From: Ilumatobacteraceae bacterium
GTDB lineage: Bacteria > Actinomycetota > Acidimicrobiia > Acidimicrobiales > Ilumatobacteraceae
Direction: 5' to 3'
Length of the DNA: 64,000 nt
NCBI GenBank assembly: GCA_017859395.1
Contig: JAFMNE010000007.1
Location: 1 to 64,000 of the forward strand
The notes under the pieces are model-generated. The model had not been told where the DNA came from. It was given only the letters and a program-made list of their open reading frames with translations, and did no database searches. A program made the translations under genes and the position numbers. The first letter of the stretch is position 1, and the number at the start of each line of letters is the position of its first letter. Shown one piece after another: positions 47,920 to 57,074 of the stretch.

Positions 47920-49434
47920 TCAGTGGCGGAAATGCCGACGACCGGTGAACACCATGGCGATACCGGCCTCGTCGGCAGCGGCGATGACTTCGGTGTCGCG
48001 CACACTGCCACCGGGTTGCACCACAGCGGTCACTCCCGCAGTCACCGCCGCATCAAGACCATCGCGGAAGGGGAAGAAGGCATCGCTCGCGCACACACCT
48101 CCTGCCGCACGGCCAGCCGCACGTTCAGCAGCGATCCGCGACGAATCCAGACGATTCTGCTGCCCCGCGCCGATTCCGACAGCCTGAAGGTCGCGCGCGT
48201 ACACGATGGCATTCGAGGACACGGCTGCACAGACCAGCCATGCGAACTCGATGTCAGCCCACTGCGCAGTACTGGGGGCGGCCGCGGTGACCACTTGCCA
48301 CTCCGAACGATCGAGGGGCACCGGGTCGGCCTGTTGCACTAACAGACCCCCATCGATCGGACGCAGATCCACAATTCGGTCCCCTGGGGCCGACGCGCTC
48401 AGCACGCGCAGGTTAGCTTTCGCCGTGAGAATCTCCAGCGCGTCGGCAGAAAACGATGGCGCCACAACCACTTCGGTGAACACCTCGGCCAATTCCGTGG
48501 CCATCGCTGCGTCGACGGAGCGGTTAGCAGCGACAATTCCTCCGAATGCGCTGACAGGGTCACAGGCATTCGCCAACCGGTATGCGGTGGCGATGTCGGA
48601 GCCCACTGCCACGCCACACGGGTTGGCGTGTTTCACGATCACCACAGCCGGTTCGTCGAAACGATGTACAAGTCGCCATGCCGCCTCGGTGTCGTACAGG
48701 TTCAGATAACTCAGTGCTTTACCGCCATGCTGTGTTGCGGTATCCCACCAGCCGCCACCGCGATTCATATCTCGGTATCGGGCACCCTGTTGATGAGGGT
48801 TCTCGCCGTACCGCAACACCTCAGCGCGCTCCAGAGCGAGATGGATGGTGCGTGGTAGGCCGTCGGCGGACTCATCGGAGGAATCGTCGCGATCGAACCA
48901 GTCGACGATCGCGGCGTCATATGCGGCGGTATGAGCAAATGCGTCGCGTGCCAGTCGTCGCCGCAGTTCGAGGCTGATCGAACCGTAGGAGTCGATGTCG
49001 GCGAGCACGGCGTCGTAGTCGCTGGGGTCGACGACGACCGCCACATGGGCATGGTTCTTGGCGGCAGCGCGCACCATCGCCGGACCGCCGATGTCGATCA
49101 TCTCCACACCGGGGTCGCTCGCGAACGGGTAGAGGTTCACCACGACGAGATCGATCGGCTCAATCCCATGAGCGACCATGTCCGCCATGTGATCGGCATC
49201 GGTCGGGTCGGCGAGGATCCCGCCGTGCACCCGCGGGTGCAACGTCACCACCCGATGTCCGAGAATTGCGGGCACCCCGGTGAGATCGGCCACATCGGTG
49301 ACCTCGATCCCCGCGTTGGCGATCGCCGCCGCCGTGCCGCCTGACGACACCAGTTGCCAACCGCGTGCGCGCAGCGCAGCAGCCATATCGGCCACCCCCG
49401 TCTTGTCGTAGACGGAGAGCAGCGCGGTGGGCAT
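47920..49434 (-). CDS. purH: Bifunctional AICAR transformylase/IMP cyclohydrolase
   Basis: Catalyses the last two steps of IMP synthesis. It has 504 residues. The transformylase half keeps the [10 protein letters not shown] motif with its Lys-His pair and [10 protein letters not shown]. The N-terminal cyclohydrolase half starts normally ([10 protein letters not shown]) but differs at two conserved points: the RVKTLHP motif reads RVVTLHP with Val63 for Lys, and the loop between NLYPF (100-104) and IDIGGP (113-118) is about nine residues shorter than in E. coli. The gene starts 4 bases after the sucD stop, so it is in the B12/sucCD operon. Confidence 0.93.
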   Translation of the reverse strand: MPTALLSVYDKTGVADMAAALRARGWQLVSSGGTAAAIANAGIEVTDVADLTGVPAILGHRVVTLHPRVHGGILADPTDADHMADMVAHGIEPIDLVVVNLYPFASDPGVEMIDIGGPAMVRAAAKNHAHVAVVVDPSDYDAVLADIDSYGSISLELRRRLARDAFAHTAAYDAAIVDWFDRDDSSDESADGLPRTIHLALERAEVLRYGENPHQQGARYRDMNRGGGWWDTATQHGGKALSYLNLYDTEAAWRLVHRFDEPAVVIVKHANPCGVAVGSDIATAYRLANACDPVSAFGGIVAANRSVDAAMATELAEVFTEVVVAPSFSADALEILTAKANLRVLSASAPGDRIVDLRPIDGGLLVQQADPVPLDRSEWQVVTAAAPSTAQWADIEFAWLVCAAVSSNAIVYARDLQAVGIGAGQQNRLDSSRIAAERAAGRAAGGVCASDAFFPFRDGLDAAVTAGVTAVVQPGGSVRDTEVIAAADEAGIAMVFTGRRHFRH

Positions 49435-49438
49435 TGCG

Positions 49439-50338
49439 TCAGCCCAGACCGGCGACGATCTGAGCCATCAGTTCGCCAGCCTCGGTCGGGTTGAGGCCGA
49501 CCTTGACGCCGGCATCGGCCAGAGCGTCCATCTTGCCCTGCGCGGTTCCCTTGCCGCCCGACACGATGGCGCCGGCATGGCCCATCTTCTTGCCCGGGGG
49601 CGCGGTCACACCAGCGATATAGGCGCTCATCGGCTTGGTGACGTTCGACCGAATGAATTCGGCGGCTTCCTCCTCGGCCGAGCCGCCGATCTCACCGATC
49701 ATGATCATCGCGTGGGTCTCAGGGTCGGCTTCGAACTCGCGGAGGCAGTCAATGAAGTTGGTGCCCGGAACCGGGTCGCCGCCGATACCCACACAGGTCG
49801 ACACACCGATGCCCTTCTGCTTCAGCTCGTACAGCGCCTGGTAGGTAAGCGTGCCGGAGCGGCTGACAATGCCGACATTCGGACCCGATGCGCTCGGGGC
49901 CTGGGCAATTTCGCCAGCGGTAATGCCGATGTTGCACTTTCCGGGGCTGATGATGCCCGGACAGTTCGGGCCGAGCAGGCGGGTGCCCGGGAAGTCCGAC
50001 ACGAGGGTGTTGTAGACGTGGGCCTCATCTTGGGCGGGAATGCCCTCGGTGATGCAGACCACAAAGCCCACACCCGCGCCAGCCGCTTCGAGGATCGCCG
50101 CCGGTGCGGCTTTCGGGGGCACAGCGACGAACGATGCGTCGGCGCCGGTGGCAGCGACCGCCTCGGCGACGCTGTCGAACACCGGAATGCCCTCAACGTC
50201 TTGGCCGCCCTTACCGGGCGTTACGCCAGCAACGACGTTCGTGCCGTAGTCGCGGTTCCGCAGACCGTGGTATTTGCCCTGCCCGCCGGTGAGTCCCTGG
50301 ACGATGACCTTGGTGTTTTCGTTGACGAAGATCGACAT
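49439..50338 (-). CDS. sucD: Succinyl-CoA synthetase alpha subunit
   Basis: A 299-residue subunit that binds CoA and carries the phosphohistidine. The CoA-binding domain begins with VIVQGLTGGQGKYH near residue 11; GPNCPGIISPGKCNIG near 122 and the active-site histidine in MGHAGAIVSGG near 245 are as expected. With SucC it makes ATP or GTP from succinyl-CoA in the TCA cycle. It lies 11 bases after sucC. Confidence 0.95.
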   Translation of the reverse strand: MSIFVNENTKVIVQGLTGGQGKYHGLRNRDYGTNVVAGVTPGKGGQDVEGIPVFDSVAEAVAATGADASFVAVPPKAAPAAILEAAGAGVGFVVCITEGIPAQDEAHVYNTLVSDFPGTRLLGPNCPGIISPGKCNIGITAGEIAQAPSASGPNVGIVSRSGTLTYQALYELKQKGIGVSTCVGIGGDPVPGTNFIDCLREFEADPETHAMIMIGEIGGSAEEEAAEFIRSNVTKPMSAYIAGVTAPPGKKMGHAGAIVSGGKGTAQGKMDALADAGVKVGLNPTEAGELMAQIVAGLG

Positions 50339-50349
50339 TGTTCGGCCTC

Positions 50350-51498
50350 TTAGTTCTGCGCTAGGGCGACGGCGGTTCGGGCGGCAGCGAGCATTGTCGG
50401 CTCGGACCGCAGGACGGATTCATCAATGCCGGCGTCGGCGAGGATCTGACGTCCCTCTTCGGCGTTGGTGCCATCGAGACGGATCACGATCGGGGCACGC
50501 AACTGCACACGGCTCAGCGCCTCGACAATTCCCTTCGCAACTTCTTCACCGCGGGTGATACCGCCAAAGATGTTGATGAAGATCGACGCGACGTTCTGGT
50601 CGAAGTTGATCACCTCGAGCGCGGCGGCCATCACGTCGGCATTGGCGCCGCCGCCGATGTCCAAGAAGTTGGCAGCGCTGCCACCCACCTGGTTCACGAC
50701 GTCGAGAGTGGACATCGCCAAACCGGCACCATTCGCGATGATGCCCACCGTGCCGTCCAGACCGATGTACTGCAGGTCGTGCGTTTTGGCGAGCTGTTCG
50801 CGGTCGTCGAGCACCTCGGTGGCGGAGTACTCCGCCCATTCGGGATGCCGGAACTCGGCGTTGCCGTCCAGGGTGACCTTCGCATCGAGGGCGTGTACTT
50901 CGCCGGTCGGCTTCAGAATCAACGGGTTGATCTCCGCAAGGTCACAGTCACCCTCGGTGAAGCACCTGTACAGCTTCACGAGGATGTCGGCGCACCCATC
51001 GAGGGCACGCTCAGGAATACGCGCATCGATGGCTGCCTGACGGGCGGTGGCTGCATCCAGCCCCACCGTCGGGTCGATGTGCAACTTCACGATGGCGTCG
51101 GGGTCGCGTTCGGCCACGGCCTCGATCTCCACACCGCCTTCAGCCGAGAGCATCAACAGGTGCTTCTTCGCGGCCCGGTCCAGCGTGAAACTGGCGTAGT
51201 ACTCCTCGTCGATATCGGAGGCGTGCTCCACCCAGAGGCGGTGGACCGTATGGCCCTTGATATCCATCCCCAAGATGTTGCCGGCGTGCTCACGCACCTC
51301 ATCAGCGTTGTCGGCCAGTTTGATTCCGCCGGCCTTACCGCGACCACCGACTTGCACCTGGGCCTTGACGACCACTGGATAGCCCGCCGCCTCGGCAGCG
51401 GCAACGGCTTCGTCGACCGTGTCGGCCTTGTCACCAGGGCTGACCGGTATGTCATAACGGGCGAAGTACTGCTTGCCCTGATATTCGAACAGATCCAC
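50350..51498 (-). CDS. sucC: Succinyl-CoA synthetase beta subunit
   Basis: ADP/GDP-forming subunit of 382 residues. The ATP-grasp domain starts DLFEYQGKQYFARY, with VVKAQVQVGGRGKAGGIKLA near residue 42; the C-terminal ligase domain has GIIANGAGLAMSTLD and NIFGGITRGEEVA. GTG at 51498 was chosen because AGAGGA lies 9-14 bases upstream and homology starts immediately; the longer reading frame overlaps the B12-domain gene. It begins 4 bases after that gene's stop. Confidence 0.95.
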   Translation of the reverse strand: MDLFEYQGKQYFARYDIPVSPGDKADTVDEAVAAAEAAGYPVVVKAQVQVGGRGKAGGIKLADNADEVREHAGNILGMDIKGHTVHRLWVEHASDIDEEYYASFTLDRAAKKHLLMLSAEGGVEIEAVAERDPDAIVKLHIDPTVGLDAATARQAAIDARIPERALDGCADILVKLYRCFTEGDCDLAEINPLILKPTGEVHALDAKVTLDGNAEFRHPEWAEYSATEVLDDREQLAKTHDLQYIGLDGTVGIIANGAGLAMSTLDVVNQVGGSAANFLDIGGGANADVMAAALEVINFDQNVASIFINIFGGITRGEEVAKGIVEALSRVQLRAPIVIRLDGTNAEEGRQILADAGIDESVLRSEPTMLAAARTAVALAQN

Positions 51499-51502
51499 GT
51501 GT

Positions 51503-51907
51503 TCAGTCCTCTCGCTCGTCGAGTTCACGCTCCAACCAACCGCTGATCTCGCGAAGCGATGATCCGGGCTGGAAGATCTGGGCCACACCTTGGGAGCGCA
51601 GGGCGCGGGCATCGGCATCGGGGATGACCCCTCCGCCAAACACCAAAACGTCGCCGAGGCCACGTTCGGTGAGTTCTGACATCACCCGCGGGAAGAGGGT
51701 GAGATGGGCCCCTGACAGCAACGACAGGCCCACGGCATCAGCGTCTTCTTGCAAGACGGTCTCCGCGATTTGTTCGGGGGTTTGATGCAAGCCCGTGTAA
51801 ATCACTTCGAATCCATGATCGCGCAGGGCGCGAGTGATCGTCTTTGCCCCACGGTCATGGCCGTCGAGGCCGGGTTTCGCTACGACGACGCGATAGGGAC
51901 GCTTCAC
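51503..51907 (-). CDS. Cobalamin-binding (B12) domain protein, methylmalonyl-CoA mutase small-subunit type
   Basis: A 134-residue stand-alone B12-binding domain. The lower-ligand motif DXHXXG is Asp15-Gly-His17-Asp-Arg-Gly20, followed by SLLSGAH and a [10 protein letters not shown] segment, all typical of the C-terminal domain of acyl-CoA mutases that occurs as a separate subunit in some organisms. It would pair with a mutase large subunit encoded elsewhere. First gene of an operon with sucC, sucD and purH: the mutase product succinyl-CoA is the SucCD substrate, so the order makes metabolic sense. The GTG start has TAGGGT 8 bases upstream. Confidence 0.9.
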   Translation of the reverse strand: MKRPYRVVVAKPGLDGHDRGAKTITRALRDHGFEVIYTGLHQTPEQIAETVLQEDADAVGLSLLSGAHLTLFPRVMSELTERGLGDVLVFGGGVIPDADARALRSQGVAQIFQPGSSLREISGWLERELDERED

Positions 51908-51915
51908 GGGCGCTC

Positions 51916-51921
51916 ACCCTA
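51916..51921 (-). promoter_or_regulatory. -10 element TAGGGT of the B12-domain/sucCD/purH operon
   Basis: On the minus strand TAGGGT ends 8 bases before the GTG at 51907. Confidence 0.55.
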
Positions 51922-51980
51922 TTCCGCGCAGACCCGAACTCACCAACCGATGTGCGCACATCGCTGCGCAGCGACAGAAT

Positions 51981-52484
51981 GTGTCTGTGCGTCCCCCCGA
52001 GTTGCGTTCCCCTGTCGCCCGCGCGGTGCTGCCCATCGCTGGTGGCCTCATCGTGCTCACGCTGATCGCCGGGTTCACCTGGGCGATGGCGGCCTACATC
52101 TCCTCGGGCGAGGTCGACTCATCGGAACGTCTTGCCCCGTCGGTGTTCACAGTTGGCCAGGTGGAGTACCTCGCCGACATCATCGCCACCGACGGTCCGC
52201 TGTTGTTTGCCCAACCGGGCACCGCGGCAGGCGAACGCTCCATCGTTGTGGATCACCGAGGGGATGACCCCGCCACCGGGTGGCGTGTACGATGGGCATT
52301 CCCCGCGGATCGCACCGATGCATGCCCTGTCACCCAACAGGTGGGAACCGACACCTTCACCGATTGTGAGGGGCGCGACATTGGCGTCGACGACCTCGCC
52401 CTTCCCGACGACGGCGTGCGTCCAGTGGTCTACGACCGCAGCCTGTTGCGCATTGATCTTCGCGGCGTCACCGCCGCGGGCTAA
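51981..52484 (+). CDS. Single-pass membrane protein with degenerate Rieske-like C-terminus
   Basis: A 167-residue protein not assigned to a family. Residues about 18-40 form a membrane helix and the rest would be extracytoplasmic. The C-terminal half contains ACPVTQ and FTDCEGRDI, two cysteines in a layout that recalls the Rieske-type fold of cytochrome bc1 iron-sulfur proteins, but the histidines required for a cluster are missing; a disulfide between the two Cys (about 115 and 128) is more likely. GTG at 51981 is the first start of the frame. It stands alone between genes on the other strand. Confidence 0.6.
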   Translation: MSVRPPELRSPVARAVLPIAGGLIVLTLIAGFTWAMAAYISSGEVDSSERLAPSVFTVGQVEYLADIIATDGPLLFAQPGTAAGERSIVVDHRGDDPATGWRVRWAFPADRTDACPVTQQVGTDTFTDCEGRDIGVDDLALPDDGVRPVVYDRSLLRIDLRGVTAAG

Positions 52485-52513
52485 CGCCGGGCGGTGTTCA
52501 CGCCACCGGTGAA

Positions 52514-52942
52514 CTAACTGCGCTCGACCGCTCCCACGAGACGCTCCGCGAACGCCTCGGCATGGGCCGCGATGTGGTTACGTTTAATCAATAACCCGCC
52601 GATGACGTCGGCTCCCGTTGCAGCAACGGAATCGCCCAACTTCTCAAGGCTGCGCCCTGCCTCGAGGGCGTAGGTCATGAAGTACGCAACGCGCTTGTCG
52701 CGCATGGCCGGAAGGTTGGCGATTTCGCCGGCAGCCCATGGGGCTTGACCGAACAGGAACAAACCATGGGTCCAGGTGCCGACCAGAACCACATCGGCCT
52801 GCTGCACGCTGGCAAGATCGGGACGTCGGACCTTGGACATTCCGGTAATCGACCACCCCTCCGCGCTGAGGTGCGTTGAGATCGCCTCCGCGGCGCGCCA
52901 GGTGTTGCCGGTCAGGCTTTCGACGAGAAGTGCTGCCTTCAT
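52514..52942 (-). CDS. Flavodoxin-domain protein
   Basis: A 142-residue protein with a flavodoxin-like fold. The FMN phosphate loop is SLTGNTWRAAE near residues 9-19 (the T/SxTGNT pattern), and GTWTHGLFLFGQAPW near 55-69 corresponds to the isoalloxazine loop with aromatic residues. KRVAYFMTYAL follows as strand 4. A single-domain electron carrier or a protoporphyrinogen-oxidase-like flavoprotein is possible. It is monocistronic and convergent with the membrane protein gene. Confidence 0.82.
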   Translation of the reverse strand: MKAALLVESLTGNTWRAAEAISTHLSAEGWSITGMSKVRRPDLASVQQADVVLVGTWTHGLFLFGQAPWAAGEIANLPAMRDKRVAYFMTYALEAGRSLEKLGDSVAATGADVIGGLLIKRNHIAAHAEAFAERLVGAVERS

Positions 52943-53012
52943 CGCGCCCTATTCAACCAGATGAGCGCCGACCGAGCGCAGCGAACGGCTGCCCTCTGGC
53001 CTCGCACACCCA

Positions 53013-55313
53013 TCAACCCCGCCTGGTGAGCGGCGCCCACGCAAGGGCCAGGTTCTTTGTCCCCACACCCGCAAAATGCACCTCGGCCTGGGCGGTATCG
53101 CCACTACCGGAAATGCCCACGATGACCCCGTCGCCAAAGGCAGGGTGGCTGACATCGTCGCCGACGGCGAGACCATCGAGGTGCGCGTCCGATCGACTGG
53201 GCGCTGACCCGGCCCGCAGTGCGGAATCGACGATGCGGTCACGATGCTCGTCGTCGGTGCGTCCGCCACCACGCCGACGGTACGGCGGAGGTCGCAGATC
53301 ATCGTCGGGGTCAAAGGTGCGGCGGAAAGCACCCCGGGTCGACTCTGCGGACGAGCGCTGTGCCCCCTCGCCCCGAGCGTCGAGAAGTTCGTCGGGAATC
53401 TCATCGAGGAAACGAGACGGTGGGTTGTACTGGGTGGTGCCGAACAACATGCGGCTCCACGCGTGAGAGATGAACAACCGGTGCATCGCACGGGTGATAC
53501 CGACATAGGCGAGGCGCCGTTCCTCTTCCATCTCATCGGGATCGGTAAGCGCGCGGTGGTGAGGGAACACGCCCTCTTCCACCCCGATCAAGAACACATT
53601 TGGAAACTCCAAACCCTTGGCGGCATGCAGGGTCATCAGCACCACCCGGTCATCGCCACCAAGCTCATCGGTGTCGGCGACAAGCGACACCTGCTCGAGA
53701 AACTCGGCGATATCGACGAATTCGCGGGCCGAACCGACGAGTTCGCCAAGATTCTCGAGGCGCCCGTGCGACTCAACCGTGTCGGCATCTTCAAGCTCGC
53801 GGAGATACCCCGACCCGTCCAACAAATGCTGGAGCAGGTCACCGGGGCCAATGGGGTCGTCGGCGGTCATCAATGCACGTGCCGAATCGATGAGTTCGCA
53901 GAACGCGTAAAGCCCGTGACGCGCCCGACCCGACACCTGGGCCTCATCGCAGCGCCGTGCAGCATCCAAGAAGCCGATGCCGTGGTCGGCGGCGAAACTG
54001 TCGAGCCGGGCGATGCTGGCATCGCCGATGCCTCGTTTTGGGACGCCGAGAGCGCGTTTCACACTGACCTCATCGGCTGGGTTCACTGCGGCGCGCAGAT
54101 ACGCCATGGCATCACGGATCTCGCGACGGTCATAAAAACGCGTGCCACCCACCACCTGATACGGGATGCCCAGGCGCATGAATGCCTCTTCCACGACGCG
54201 CGACTGGGCATTGGTGCGATACAGCACCGCGGTGTCGTTCCATGCGAGACCGTGATCGTTGGCCAGTGCGCGTACCGACGACGCCACCCATGTCGCCTCG
54301 TCACCTTCGTCATTGGCCCAGTAGCGCACGATGCGATCGCCCGAGCCAAGGTCGGTACGAAGATTCTTCGCCTGCCGTACCGCGTTGTTCGCAATGACCG
54401 CATTGGCCGCATCGAGAATGTTCTGCGTGGAGCGGTAGTTCTGCTCCAAGATGATGGTGGTGACATCGTCGAAGGCGTCTTCGAACTGGACAATGTTGCG
54501 ATGGTCCGCACCGCGGAAGCGATAGATGCTCTGGTCGCTGTCGCCGACCACACATACGTTGTGGGCTGCCATCGGGTCATCAGCCGCGCCGAGCGCCAGC
54601 ACGATCTCGTTTTGGGCCTGGTTGGTGTCTTGGTATTCGTCGACGAGGAGGTGTTCGAACCGCTCGCGGTATCGAGCCAGCACATCGGGGCATTCCCGCA
54701 GTAGGCGCACGGTCTGGCCTAGTAGATCGTCGAAATCCATGGCACCCGCGCGCTCGAGGCGCCGTTGGTATTCGACGTAGATCTCGGCATGGCGTCGCGC
54801 GAAGATGTCGCCGGCTCGCTCCACCGCAGCGGCAGGATCGACCAGTTCGTTCTTCAACAGCGAGATCTGCCCGAGTACTGAACGCGGAGTGAACCGCTTC
54901 GCGTCGAGGCCCATATCGCGGACGACGTATCCGGTGAGACGCACCGCATCGGCTTGGTCGTAGATCGAGAACGCCTTCGGCCAACCAACACGTTCGGCAT
55001 CGGTGCGCAGGATCCGCACACACGCGGAGTGAAAGGTGGATACCCACATTGCCCTCACCACCGGGCCGACCAATTCAGCCACCCGGGTGCGCATCTCGTT
55101 CGCTGCTTTATTGGTGAAGGTGATAGCGAGGATGCGCGAGGGGTGCACCCCGGTGTGCACCAGATGCGCAATGCGATGGGTGAGCACCCGTGTCTTGCCG
55201 GACCCGGCACCAGCCACGACGAGCAACGGGCCCTCGGTATGGACAACAGCGTCGTACTGGTCGGGGTTGAGTCCCTCGAGGAATGGGCTGGAGTGGGGGT
55301 TCGGCACCGACAT
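53013..55313 (-). CDS. pcrA: ATP-dependent DNA helicase PcrA/UvrD
   Basis: Superfamily 1A 3'-5' helicase of 766 residues, used in repair and in clearing proteins from DNA. Motif I is AGAGSGKTRVL near residue 34, Ia TFTNKAANEM, II DEYQDTN near 225, III VVGDSDQSIYRFRGA, IV to VI including LMTLHAAKGLEF near 570 and VGITRA with the arginine finger. A Tudor-like C-terminal tail (VGDDVSHPAFGDGVI) that contacts RNA polymerase is present near 710. The ATG at 55313 matches the family start; TACACT lies 9 bases upstream. Confidence 0.95.
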   Translation of the reverse strand: MSVPNPHSSPFLEGLNPDQYDAVVHTEGPLLVVAGAGSGKTRVLTHRIAHLVHTGVHPSRILAITFTNKAANEMRTRVAELVGPVVRAMWVSTFHSACVRILRTDAERVGWPKAFSIYDQADAVRLTGYVVRDMGLDAKRFTPRSVLGQISLLKNELVDPAAAVERAGDIFARRHAEIYVEYQRRLERAGAMDFDDLLGQTVRLLRECPDVLARYRERFEHLLVDEYQDTNQAQNEIVLALGAADDPMAAHNVCVVGDSDQSIYRFRGADHRNIVQFEDAFDDVTTIILEQNYRSTQNILDAANAVIANNAVRQAKNLRTDLGSGDRIVRYWANDEGDEATWVASSVRALANDHGLAWNDTAVLYRTNAQSRVVEEAFMRLGIPYQVVGGTRFYDRREIRDAMAYLRAAVNPADEVSVKRALGVPKRGIGDASIARLDSFAADHGIGFLDAARRCDEAQVSGRARHGLYAFCELIDSARALMTADDPIGPGDLLQHLLDGSGYLRELEDADTVESHGRLENLGELVGSAREFVDIAEFLEQVSLVADTDELGGDDRVVLMTLHAAKGLEFPNVFLIGVEEGVFPHHRALTDPDEMEEERRLAYVGITRAMHRLFISHAWSRMLFGTTQYNPPSRFLDEIPDELLDARGEGAQRSSAESTRGAFRRTFDPDDDLRPPPYRRRGGGRTDDEHRDRIVDSALRAGSAPSRSDAHLDGLAVGDDVSHPAFGDGVIVGISGSGDTAQAEVHFAGVGTKNLALAWAPLTRRG

Positions 55314-55369
55314 CGGACCCCGAGTGTAGGAGCGGGGTCACACAGCGAACCGCGCAGGTTGTCCGAGCG

Positions 55370-56263
55370 TCAGCGAACAACCGCCACGGGACTGTGTGCA
55401 TAGGCGGTCAACTCCGCACTGGTGGAGCCAAGAAGTACGCCGCGCATAGTTCCACGACCCCGGGAGCCGACCACCACCAGATCAGCCTCCCGCGACGCCT
55501 CGATCAAAGCGAATGGACCTGTTCCACGTCGTGCGACGACCTCGACCTCAACCCCATCGGGTGCCACACCAGCAGCCTGGACAACATGAGCGGCGACAGC
55601 CTCAGCGGCGCTATCCATTGCCTCGGTGTCGGGACCTGGGCCGACATACCACCCAGTGACAACCGCGGGCAGGAACCAACCGTGCGTCACCGTGACTCGC
55701 TCGACACCGGGCAGACTCCATGCCCACTGCAACGCACGAACGGATTCATTCGTGCCCGCAACCGGTCCGGCATCACCATCGGCGATCACGAGATCATGAT
55801 CATCGGCGCCCACGACGACGTGCCGCACTCCACTGGGGTGGTCTCCTCGAACAATGACAACGGGAATCTCCACGTGATGCACAACGTGTGAGGCCACCGA
55901 GCCGAGCATCATCGACACGCGACTACGGCCACGATGCCCGACCACAACCACGGATGCACCCTCGGCTCGAGCCGCCAGTCGAGCACCGGCATGCCCCCGT
56001 TCTGCGACGGCTGTGACACGTGAATCGCCGGTCGCGGCAACGACACCGTCAAGAAATTCCGATGCAGCGCGTGACACATCGGCCGGGTCGATCACCATCG
56101 CCGTCTCGAATCCGACAGCCATCGGGACATCCCATACATGCACCGCCTCAATCACATCGTCGGGACCCGCAACCGCAATGGCCCACGCCAAGGCAGCATC
56201 GGATTCCGGTGACCCGTCGATACCGACGACGAGTCGACGGTGTTCGTTTGTGATCGTGGACAT
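55370..56263 (-). CDS. Universal stress protein with two UspA domains
   Basis: A 297-residue tandem Usp protein (domains about 8-140 and 147-297). The ATP-binding GX2GX9G(S/T) pattern appears in the first domain as VVGHRGRSRVSMMLGSVAS and in the second as VVGSRGRGTMRGVLLGSTS, so both halves may bind ATP. Such proteins respond to hypoxia or starvation. ATG at 56263 was chosen because GGAGG lies 6 bases upstream; the GTG one codon earlier is too close to it. Confidence 0.92.
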   Translation of the reverse strand: MSTITNEHRRLVVGIDGSPESDAALAWAIAVAGPDDVIEAVHVWDVPMAVGFETAMVIDPADVSRAASEFLDGVVAATGDSRVTAVAERGHAGARLAARAEGASVVVVGHRGRSRVSMMLGSVASHVVHHVEIPVVIVRGDHPSGVRHVVVGADDHDLVIADGDAGPVAGTNESVRALQWAWSLPGVERVTVTHGWFLPAVVTGWYVGPGPDTEAMDSAAEAVAAHVVQAAGVAPDGVEVEVVARRGTGPFALIEASREADLVVVGSRGRGTMRGVLLGSTSAELTAYAHSPVAVVR

Positions 56264-56307
56264 CACTCACCTCCGCAGTGGGGTCGGTGGTCGACCCTAT
56301 AACGCAA

Positions 56308-56335
56308 TGGTGCGCCCGGCGAACCGGGCGCACCA
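56308..56335 (-). terminator. Perfect 12-bp hairpin with CGAA loop after the secreted-protein gene
   Basis: TGGTGCGCCCGG (56308-56319) pairs fully with CCGGGCGCACCA (56324-56335). It lies 71 bases beyond the stop of the secreted-protein gene and 45 bases before the Usp start, separating the two same-strand genes. Confidence 0.75.
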
Positions 56336-56406
56336 GTGACGTTGGTCCCAAATGTCCGAGAAGCTCCGCGCCGACCAGTTGTGGCGCGATGCCACCGCGT
56401 GACCGA

Positions 56407-56958
56407 TCAGACGTCGGTCTCGGCAGCCTCGTCGGGTCCGGCGCTGTGATGGCCACGGCCACCAGGGCCACGACGCTCACCATGATCACCACCGCGTTTG
56501 CCCAACTCGGACGGCACCGTCGACAACCGCTCGGTCACCTTGTCCGTGGCATCAGTCAACTTCGTATCAGCCTCGTCCTGGGTCAACTCACCCTCGGCCA
56601 CATGCTCCGCGATACGGGCTTCCATGTCAGCCACCACCGCAGCCACCACATCATCGAGAGCCACACCATTGGCCTCAGCAACATCAGCCACCGACTGACC
56701 CGCAGCAAACGCCGCCCGCAGCTCCGCAGCATCAACACCAATCACCTCAGCCACTGTTGCCATCTGCTCACCACCACGCTTGCCAGGGCCACGACGCTCA
56801 CCATGATCACCATCGTGGTCAGCCGAATCAGCAGTCGTGTCGACCACGATGTCAGCTGCGCTGGTCAGGCCGGGCACGCCGGCCACGAAACCGATCGCGC
56901 CGCCGGCGAGGAGGCCAGCCGTGACGGCGGCGATGGTGTTTCGACGGTTTTTCTTCAT
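56407..56958 (-). CDS. Secreted repeat protein next to a two-component system
   Basis: A 183-residue exported protein. The N-terminus MKKNRRNTIAAVTAGLL leads into a hydrophobic signal sequence ending near residue 36. The mature part has a central helical domain (about 66-145, TVAEVIGVDAAELRAAFAAGQSV) of a type seen in many actinobacterial secreted proteins, flanked on both sides by copies of a basic-acidic motif DHGERRGPG (about 51-60 and 158-167). The ends are rich in His, Asp, Glu and Arg, which suggests metal or polyanion binding. ATG at 56958 has AAGGA about 7 bases upstream. It lies 116 bases downstream of the kinase gene on the same strand. Confidence 0.75.
   Translation of the reverse strand: MKKNRRNTIAAVTAGLLAGGAIGFVAGVPGLTSAADIVVDTTADSADHDGDHGERRGPGKRGGEQMATVAEVIGVDAAELRAAFAAGQSVADVAEANGVALDDVVAAVVADMEARIAEHVAEGELTQDEADTKLTDATDKVTERLSTVPSELGKRGGDHGERRGPGGRGHHSAGPDEAAETDV
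56462..56491. repeat. 30-bp direct repeat, copy 1
   Basis: Identical to 56783-56812. Both encode the DHGERRGPG motif at the two ends of the secreted protein, 321 bases apart. Identity at the DNA level, including synonymous sites, points to recent duplication or gene conversion. Confidence 0.85.
56783..56812. repeat. 30-bp direct repeat, copy 2
   Basis: Second copy of the repeat at 56462-56491, same orientation, near the N-terminal end of the mature secreted protein. Recombination between the copies would delete the central domain in frame (321 bases, 107 codons). Confidence 0.85.
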
Positions 56959-57074
56959 CTCTTGTTCCTTCCCTCTGATCGACACGGTGTCGATCTGATG
57001 AGGTGATCGTGACAATCGCTGGTGAGAAGTGAACATGACGAAGGTGAGAACGAGGTGAGAAACGACATCGGCAG

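Noticed and set aside
46851-47948. 365-codon open frame on the plus strand
   Set aside because: Antisense to the OafA-like membrane domain; Gln/Arg/His-rich without similarity.
52496-52514. GTTCAC...GTGAAC as a second PHO box
   Set aside because: The repeats are inverted, not direct with an 11-base period, and lie between two convergent gene ends, so a weak hairpin is more likely.
53244-54704. 486-codon open frame on the plus strand
   Set aside because: Antisense to pcrA, whose helicase motifs are complete.
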